DNA from: Liquidambar formosana
Taxonomy: Eukaryota > Streptophyta > Magnoliopsida > Saxifragales > Altingiaceae
DNA: 64,000 nucleotides
Direction of reading: 5' to 3'
NCBI GenBank assembly: GCA_039720395.1
Contig: CM077832.1
Coordinates: forward strand, 14,202,966 to 14,266,965
Position numbers and translations under genes: made by a program. Below, in pieces: positions 58,861 through 64,000 of the stretch (position 1 is the stretch's first letter; each line of letters opens with the position of its first letter). The notes under the pieces were generated by a model that was not told the origin of the DNA, did not search any database, and saw nothing but the letters and a program-made list of their open reading frames with translations.

Positions 58861-60480
58861 ATGGACCTTGTGAAACCTTCTATACCATTCTTTAATGGTA
58901 AGGACTATGGGTACTGGAAAGCCCTCATGCAAGCCTATCTCAAATCAATTGATGAGAGAGTGTGGCTTGCTGTGATTGATGGATACACTCCACCCAAGGT
59001 GGTTGTGGAAGGTGTATCTATTGACAAGCCTAGGGTTCAATGGACCAAAGAGGATTATGAAGAACTCAAATGGAATTCCAAAGGAATTAACGCTTTTCAG
59101 TGGAATATCCCGCGATGAATTTCGTAGGGTAGCCCACTGTGAATATGCAAAAGAAGCTTGGAATATCCTTGAGAAAACTCATGAAGGAACCATATCTGTG
59201 AAAAATACGAAAATTCAAATGCTTACTTCTATGTATGAAAAAGAAACTATGAAAGAAGATGAAGTGTTTGATGATTTTAATGCTAGGCTGAGTGATATTG
59301 TTAACTCTAGATTTTCCTTAGGTGATGAGTTGTCTGATGCTACTATTAAAAGAAAATTCTTGGGTCTTTACCTATTAGGTTTTTGCCTAAGATTACTTCC
59401 ATTGAAGACAATAAAGATCTTGACACCATGAAAAAGGAAGATTTAGTTGGGGAAATTCAAAACTATGAAATGAAATTTTGTAAGAAAGAGCCTAAAATTA
59501 AAGGAATAGCTTTGAAAACTATAACTGAAGAGTCTAGTAAACCTAATTCTGGATCTGACTCTGCTTCTGAAGTCTGTGATGAGGATATTGCCTTCTTTGT
59601 GAAGAAGTTTAGGAAATTGTTTAGACCTTCTGAAAATAGTTCCTCTAACTCAAAGAATTACATTCGTTCTAGTTCTAGCAGTAATGGTGGTTCTAGTTTC
59701 AATAAGAGTAGAGGTTCTAACTCTAACAGAAGTAATAGTTCAGGGTCTTACAAAGGCAATGGGTCTAATTCAGGTAGAAATAGAAGGGATAGTGATAGGT
59801 CCCAATTCCAGTCTAGTGTTCAGGGGGAGAGAGATCTAGTAATAGGAAGCCTCAAGGGGCTTAGTGCTATGAATGTCATGGTTTTGGTCATATTGCTCCT
59901 GAGTGTGCCATACTAGGAAGAAGAACTCGACAACACTAGTCAGGGAAAAGATAAAGGATATAATGCTACCCTGAGTGATAGTGAGCATGAGTCCGGTTCT
60001 GAGGAAAGCTCACATAATGAAGAAGATAAGTCAAACTTCATGGCTTTTACTTCTATCCACTTAGAGTCTGGAGAGACTTCTAAGTGTGCTAGTAAGATTC
60101 TGAGTCAGGAAGAGCTAGATAAGGTTGAAGTGGTTACTGAGAGTTCTGAGGACATGTGTGTGTCTGATGAAGAAGAAGAAGATCTTCAAGTCGCTTATGA
60201 TAAGTTATTTGAAGAATGTCTAAAAACTAAGAAGTTTAGACAATCTCTACATTAAAGCTAAAACTTATGAGAAAGAGATTGAATGCTTGAAGCTGGAGTT
60301 GACTGAAATTACTGCTAGTGTCAGTCAATTGAAGACTCAGAAAGGACATCTCTCAAAGAGATTGTCCGGTTGGAAAAGGAGAAGTTTGAGTTGACTGAGT
60401 CTAGGAAATGTCTTAAGCTGAGAGTCACGAGTCTTGAAAAAGACTTAAACTCTAAAGTAGCTGATCTAGAAAAATTAATC
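58861..60480 (+). pseudogene. Copia gag, multiply frameshifted
   Basis: Starts at ATG 58861 (MDLVKPSIPFFNGKDYGYWK), a DUF4219/UBN2-type gag as in SIRE/Tork-like plant Copia. The frame changes near 59088 and again near 59366, and near 59825, just before a CCHC zinc knuckle (C-x2-C-x4-H-x4-C, 59865-59906). A TAG precedes the first Cys. A Ser/Asn/Arg-rich linker comes before the knuckle. After it come an acidic stretch and a coiled coil (to 60480), with another frame change near 60242. Protease, integrase and RT do not follow. The sequence switches at about 60481 to a Tat-like element. The far end of the same Copia is at 63643-63959. Confidence 0.88.
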
Positions 60481-60765
60481 TAAAGGCAGCGATGCAGTAG
60501 CAAAGGGATTTGCTCCCGTCATGTGTCAGGAGATCCACGACTGAGCCAAAGCCGGCCTGAATGACGTACCCCTTGGTGTTGTCATTCAAACCGCTTCCAC
60601 CAAGCCCAGGCAGTGGAAGCATTCCCTCGAGTGAGAGATCGCGACGCGCCTACCAAGAGCCAAACAGGTAAATGACAGCACAGGTATGTGATAAGTAACA
60701 ATAGGTGGTGCTTCAAAAGTGCCAAAAGAAGGAAAACAGGAGAATAAGTCGGCACCACCCGAGTC

Positions 60766-60878
60766 ATGCGTACGCATAATTTAATATGCGTACGCATGAT
60801 AAGACTGTGCGTACGCATAAGTCTTCATGCGTACGCATATTATTTTATGCGTACGCATGATAAGACCATGCGTACGCC
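60766..60878. repeat. ATGCGTACGCAT palindrome cluster 1 (6 copies)
   Basis: Copies start at 60766, 60785, 60807, 60827, 60847 and 60868. Four are perfect 12-bp palindromes. They recur every 19-22 bp, about two helical turns. MRTH-type peptides from both strands are a by-product. Confidence 0.92.
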
Positions 60879-61214
60879 TGGTTCGGTGCAGAGTTTTTTT
60901 ATTATTTGTTTATCGTGTCTGTAAATGAAAGGTTCGATTTTTATGCCAATCTTGGGTTCAAAAATGAGTTTTTTATTCCTACATGCATATGTCAGATAGG
61001 GTCAAATATTATTCTCCTGGTTTCATCAAAATATGCATTCAGTTTTGAATAGGGTGGATGTACAGTGGACTTTGCACCACAAAGCAATCCAAAGATTTGA
61101 TTTTTAAGGTTCGTTTACAGATTAAAGGATAAAATAATGGTTTTGGTAATGCTTCCAATCCAGATTCCACAGATATTTCATGCATTATTTCAGATCCATA
61201 TATTGACAAAAACT

Positions 61215-61403
61215 TTATGAAAGAAAACAGGTACAAAGAGAGCGTACCTCGCCCACCCGACAACGCCGGGACAAGTGCTCTGCTGGACGGAAAGTAGGAG
61301 TGATGACCTCGCCAGAATGGATGGTAGGCAGCCACCTTTTGTTGACTGAATCGTCCCCTTGGGAGTGAGAAGACCCATGCTGTCGTTGCCTCTTGGGAGC
61401 CAT
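61215..61403 (-). CDS. Antisense ORF of the divergent Tat-like element, partial
   Basis: ATG at 61403 (MAPKRQRQHGSSHSQGDD) on the minus strand, 62 codons to a stop at 61215. A strong donor-like site (GGCGAG then GTACGC, about 61248) suggests it may be only the first exon of a spliced antisense gene. A TATA box lies 116 bp upstream. The basic start suggests nuclear or nucleic-acid contact. No PMD signature is visible in this stretch. By position it is the counterpart of the PMD gene in element 1. Confidence 0.5.
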   Translation of the reverse strand: MAPKRQRQHGSSHSQGDDSVNKRWLPTIHSGEVITPTFRPAEHLSRRCRVGEVRSLCTCFLS

Positions 61404-61518
61404 GAGAAGAGCAATGGATGAAAGAGAAAGAAGAGTTTTGGAAGAAGGAGGAGTTGTAAAGAATGAGGATGGGAAAAGATGGCTGAAAAGAATGAGAAGG
61501 AGAAAGGGTTTCAAACCC

Positions 61519-61526
61519 TTTATAAG
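61519..61526 (-). promoter_or_regulatory. TATA box of the antisense ORF
   Basis: Minus-strand ACTTATAAAGGG. The palindrome cluster at 61568-61761 begins about 42 bp further upstream. Confidence 0.6.
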
Positions 61527-61567
61527 TACCGCCTCGAAAGGCGTGCGAATGCTGAGGGAATAAAACC

Positions 61568-61761
61568 ATGCGTACGCATGGAGATCCAGGCGTACGCATA
61601 TTTATAATATGCGTACGCATGGTTTGACCAGGTTTGACCATGCGTACGCATGGTAGTTTTGAAACTTGAAAAAGGAGCGCGACTTTTGGGATGCTGATTC
61701 CCCATAGCATGCGTACGCATGGTATTCTACGCGTACGCATATTGAGAATATGTGTACGCAT
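61568..61761. repeat. ATGCGTACGCAT palindrome cluster 2 (7 copies)
   Basis: Copies at 61568, 61589, 61609, 61640, 61709, 61729 and 61750 (some with one mismatch), upstream of the antisense TATA box. Repeated GGTTTGACCA words lie between them. Confidence 0.92.
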
Positions 61762-61789
61762 GGTTTGACCGAGGTCAAAATTTTTGACT

Positions 61790-62007
61790 CAAGTTTGTCT
61801 GCGGAAAACTTGATTTGCCTTGAGAGGACCCGTCCCTGATTTTTGGAAGGAATTGCTGCGGAATTCCAACATTGATACCTGAGACTTGCTGCGGGGGTCT
61901 CGCTTTGCCCTGATTGGGCAGGCTTATAATTGGTTGACTGGGATGCTGCGGGACCAGTCAAACCTTGATGGAATGTTTTTTTAACTAGAATTGCTGCGGG
62001 ATTCTAG
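61790..62007 (+). repeat. Five hairpins with constant loop GCTGCGG and unrelated stems
   Basis: 61790-61812: CAAGTTT/AAACTTG, loop with TCTGCGG. 61849-61867: GGAATT/AATTCC, loop GCTGCGG. 61881-61901: GAGAC/GTCTC plus two G-T pairs, loop GCTGCGG. 61934-61961: TTGACTGG/CCAGTCAA, loop with GCTGCGG. 61985-62007: CTAGAAT/ATTCTAG plus one wobble, loop GCTGCGG. The stems share no sequence, yet each is self-complementary. Confidence 0.92.
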
Positions 62008-62185
62008 CATGTCTTAGAATTTGTTGAAGAAATCTTCCCTAGGATTGATTTGACTTTGATAACACGAACTACGTGAGGGTCTGATCTCTGCGGAGTACGT
62101 AGGCAGCTGGATGCGTCTAGCACGACCCGATACATTGCATGAGTGCGTGTGATTTGCATGTGGACAAAATGTTCGTCTAGAGATT

Positions 62186-62228
62186 TTCTTTCGAATCCTC
62201 CCCACGAAGTGGCGAGAATTCGAAAGAA
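62186..62228 (+). other. Hairpin spanning the polypurine tract
   Basis: TTCTTTCGAAT (62186-62196) and its exact 11-bp complement (62218-62228) enclose an inner CCAC-GAA-GTGG stem. The right arm forms the start of the purine tract GAAAGAAGGG that precedes the LTR. Confidence 0.75.
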
Positions 62229-62381
62229 GGGCAACTGTAGACACCCCATTTTGTCCCTACATTTGATGATGATTTCCCGATGATGAGGTCCACAATGTTT
62301 GCCGTCTACCCGAGTCTCTTTCTACGCGTAAAGCAAGCAAATGGGGGTTCAAACGATTAAATTAGACAGCCAGGGAGTGTG

Positions 62382-62474
62382 GTGCGTACGCATATTTATA
62401 ATATGCGTACGCATGGTGGTTTCATGCGTACGCATGAATAGCCATGCGTACGCATAAAATAATATGCGTACGCA
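62382..62474. promoter_or_regulatory. ATGCGTACGCAT palindrome cluster 3 in LTR U3 (5 copies)
   Basis: Copies start at 62382, 62403, 62423, 62443 and 62463, spaced 20-21 bp, ending about 165 bp upstream of the TATA box. The regular two-turn spacing puts all sites on one face of the helix. Confidence 0.9.
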
Positions 62475-63097
62475 TGAGATTCTATATTCATCATTCACTT
62501 CCCACTTCGACCGAAAGTTTTGTCGGGGAACTTGATTGGCCTTGAATTGGCCCGACCAGTGAACAAGGGGAGCGTGGGGGGGGTCAAAGAGGATGGGGTT
62601 TGAGGTCATGCATGACGACCTCACCCGGGTGATTTTTCCTATAAATAGCAGGAGCTCTTGGGAGCTCAGGAAGGAGGGAGGGGGGACGGATGGAGAAGGC
62701 AGAAACAGGGGGGGTCAGTGAGAGGAAATAGATAGAGAAATAATGAGGAGCTGCATTTTGAGTAACTGCTAGTTATTCTGAGGGTGAGAGAAATATGGGG
62801 AAGGTGAGAGAAATAAACTGAGAGAAAAGAGAGGAAAATATAACAGAGAGTTAGACCAGTGAAACTGGGAAAAGCTTGTTTTGCGCAACAGGGGAGACGC
62901 TGCCGGGTTGACGGTGGACCTGAGGGAAGGATTTAATTTCAATTTGCTTTATTTTTAAGAGGTACGCAATATTTATTTATTTATATAATTATGTAGGATG
63001 TTTAGAAGTTGATTTATTGTATACACTGTCCATTTTTTGGCCAATAATGTTCTTCGGGAGGTCCAAATCCGCAGAGAAGATGATTTGGTGAAACCAT

Positions 63098-63230
63098 GAG
63101 TACTCGCGAAATATCATGCGTACGCATAATTTTATTATGCATATGCATGGTGTGTGCGTACGCATGGTGAGACCATGCGTACACATGATAATACCATGCG
63201 TACGCATGGTAAGACCGCGAGTACTCGCGA
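63098..63230. repeat. Palindrome cluster 4 with variant palindromes
   Basis: Contains ATGCGTACGCAT copies (63116, 63154 partial, 63174 partial, 63196). A paired-change variant ATGCATATGCAT is at 63137-63148. CGCGAGTACTCGCG is at 63217-63230, with a related GAGTACTCGCGA near 63098. Confidence 0.88.
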
Positions 63231-63642
63231 CAGTGCGTTTTCTCTTATTTTCATTCTGTTAAGGCTTCTATACTTTGTTATTAAATATTTATGCTTTGTT
63301 TATTTATTCTGTGCCATTAATCCATCATTCGTGTATGCCATTTATTTATTGTATGATTAACAGGTGATCCGGATTTTATTAAAATATTAAATATGGTCAA
63401 TGAATACAAGAATGAGAGCCGGTTTATTACTAGGCATTGTTGGGTGCCTAATACCTTCCCAATATGTACCCTAGCTACGAACCCATCTCTGGTTAATAAA
63501 ATTGGTCCTGGACCCTTCCAGGTGGCGACTCTTATTTGCACGCTAATCCTAAATGGATTAGCACCATCAGAAAGCAGAAAAGCAGGTAAATACAGGTGAA
63601 CAGGGGAAAACGCGCGAGCGCGCGTGGCGGCGGTGAAAAAAG

Positions 63643-63959
63643 GTCGATGCGACCACAGCTGCACTCAACTCATGTGGATGAAGCAGATGTTACTGGATTA
63701 TGGGATTGAGCAGGGTACTATGGTTGTTCATTGTGATAATACTAGTGCCATTAATATCTCTAAGAATCCTGTTCAGCACTCTAGGACTAAATACATTGAT
63801 ATTCGTCATCACTTTATTCGCGACTTGGTTGAAGAAAAAGTGATTTCATTAGAGTTTGTTCCTACTGAGAGTCAGTTAGCGGATCTCTTCACTAAACCTC
63901 TAGATTCTCTTAGGTTTGAATCCCTTCAGAAATCTATTGGTGTCTTTTCTGTTGACTGA
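63643..63959 (+). pseudogene. Copia RNase H, C-terminal end
   Basis: The same kind of 3' end as at 2088: WMKQMLLDYGI, HCDNTSAINISKNP, RTKYIDIRHHFIRD, VPTESQLADLFTKPLD and a normal TGA at 63957-63959. The frame is open, but its upstream RT/RNase H part is replaced by the Tat-like LTR near 63620. With the gag at 58861-60480 it brackets the deleted middle of one Copia element. The Copia 3' LTR would start just beyond the window. Confidence 0.9.
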
Positions 63960-64000
63960 GTTTGTGTGTGTGTTTCACCATATCCCTATGTCCTCTCATG

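Larger units (their letters stand above)
60481..62235 (+). mobile_element. 3' internal part of a divergent Tat-like element
   Basis: It lies between the broken Copia gag and an LTR starting at 62236. It contains, in order, a palindrome cluster (60766-60878), an antisense open frame with its own TATA box, a second palindrome cluster (61568-61761), a hairpin series with constant loop (61790-62007) and a purine-rich tract before the LTR. This is the same order as the post-pol region of element 1 (antisense gene, hairpin array, PPT, LTR). Gag-pol of this element is absent. The lineage assignment rests on layout and LTR ends. Confidence 0.65.
62236..63600 (+). mobile_element. LTR of the divergent Tat-like element (right end approximate)
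   Basis: Starts TGTAGACACCCCATTTTG, like the solo LTR at 9440. TATA box TATAAATA is at 62640-62647. A 12-bp palindrome GTCATGCATGAC (62605-62616) lies just upstream of it. Palindrome clusters are in U3 (62382-62474) and downstream (63098-63230). Near the end TTCCAGGTGGCGACTC matches the GGTGGCGACTCC found near the ends of the element 1-3 LTRs. The right end lies somewhere at 63594-63620, where Copia sequence resumes. Confidence 0.7.

Noticed and set aside
60582..63207. Open frames rich in the peptide MRTH/CVRM on both strands
   Set aside because: They are produced by the ATGCGTACGCAT palindrome, which reads the same on both strands, not by a real protein.

Overview
This window is angiosperm nuclear DNA. 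The evidence is plant-type retrotransposons, plant LRK10-like receptor kinase remnants with GT-AG introns, plant MITEs and a tRNA-derived SINE. I cannot name the species. Almost everything is mobile-element DNA in nested layers. I see no intact host gene, and the few host-gene pieces (a coiled-coil protein, two LRK10-like kinases, some small exon fragments) are broken. A run of 100 Ns at 15995-16094 is an assembly gap.

Layout. 1-5570: AT-rich DNA with microsatellites, a foldback MITE and a Copia RNase H relic. 5579-6272: a broken coiled-coil gene (minus). 6329-7887 and 9440-12195: two solo LTRs of the Tat type, around an older LTR relic. 12430-15532: a run of small elements with clear target-site duplications (hAT MITE, SINE, foldback MITE, non-autonomous MULE). 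16095-33578: element 1, a 17.5-kb Ty3/gypsy element of the Tat/Ogre lineage with near-identical LTRs. It holds tRNA-Arg PBS, gag, protease, a predicted intron, RT/dual RNase H/integrase, an antisense plant mobile domain (PMD) gene and a 2.2-kb tandem array. 33579-36530: leader and LTR of an inverted relative (element 2). 37777-40418: 3' half of an L1-type LINE. 40419-44087: 3' end of another inverted relative (element 3). 45085-50254 and 56476-57601: two LRK10-like receptor kinase pseudogenes (minus), separated by a 3.4-kb inverted tandem array (51868-55285). 57818-63959: a Copia element whose middle is replaced by the 3' end of a divergent Tat-like element (60481 to about 63600).

Main observation. 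The Tat-type elements carry many short hairpins that keep a constant loop while both stem arms change together. In element 1 the loop is ATCACTT or a close variant, repeated dozens of times between the PMD gene and the 3' LTR. In the divergent element at 60.5-63.6 kb the loop is GCTGCGG, with five unrelated self-complementary stems. The U3 regions of several LTRs also carry palindromes just upstream of the TATA box. In two cases the same palindrome family also sits upstream of the TATA box of the antisense gene inside such an element: ATGCGTACGCAT at 60.7-63.2 kb, and the CTCGGGTGACC type in elements 1-3. An unrelated Copia LTR has CTAGGATCGATCCTAG copies in the matching place. I read this as a candidate shared regulatory or structural system (LTR promoter plus antisense-gene promoter). 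The sequence pattern is seen directly. Its function is inference.

Element 1 works as one unit. Sense transcription from the 5' LTR would give gag-protease, with splicing of a 171-bp intron joining protease to RT-RNase H-integrase in frame. The antisense PMD gene has its own TATA box and poly(A) signals. Two in-frame TAA codons in the gag zinc-knuckle region make this copy probably non-autonomous, although its LTRs suggest a recent insertion.
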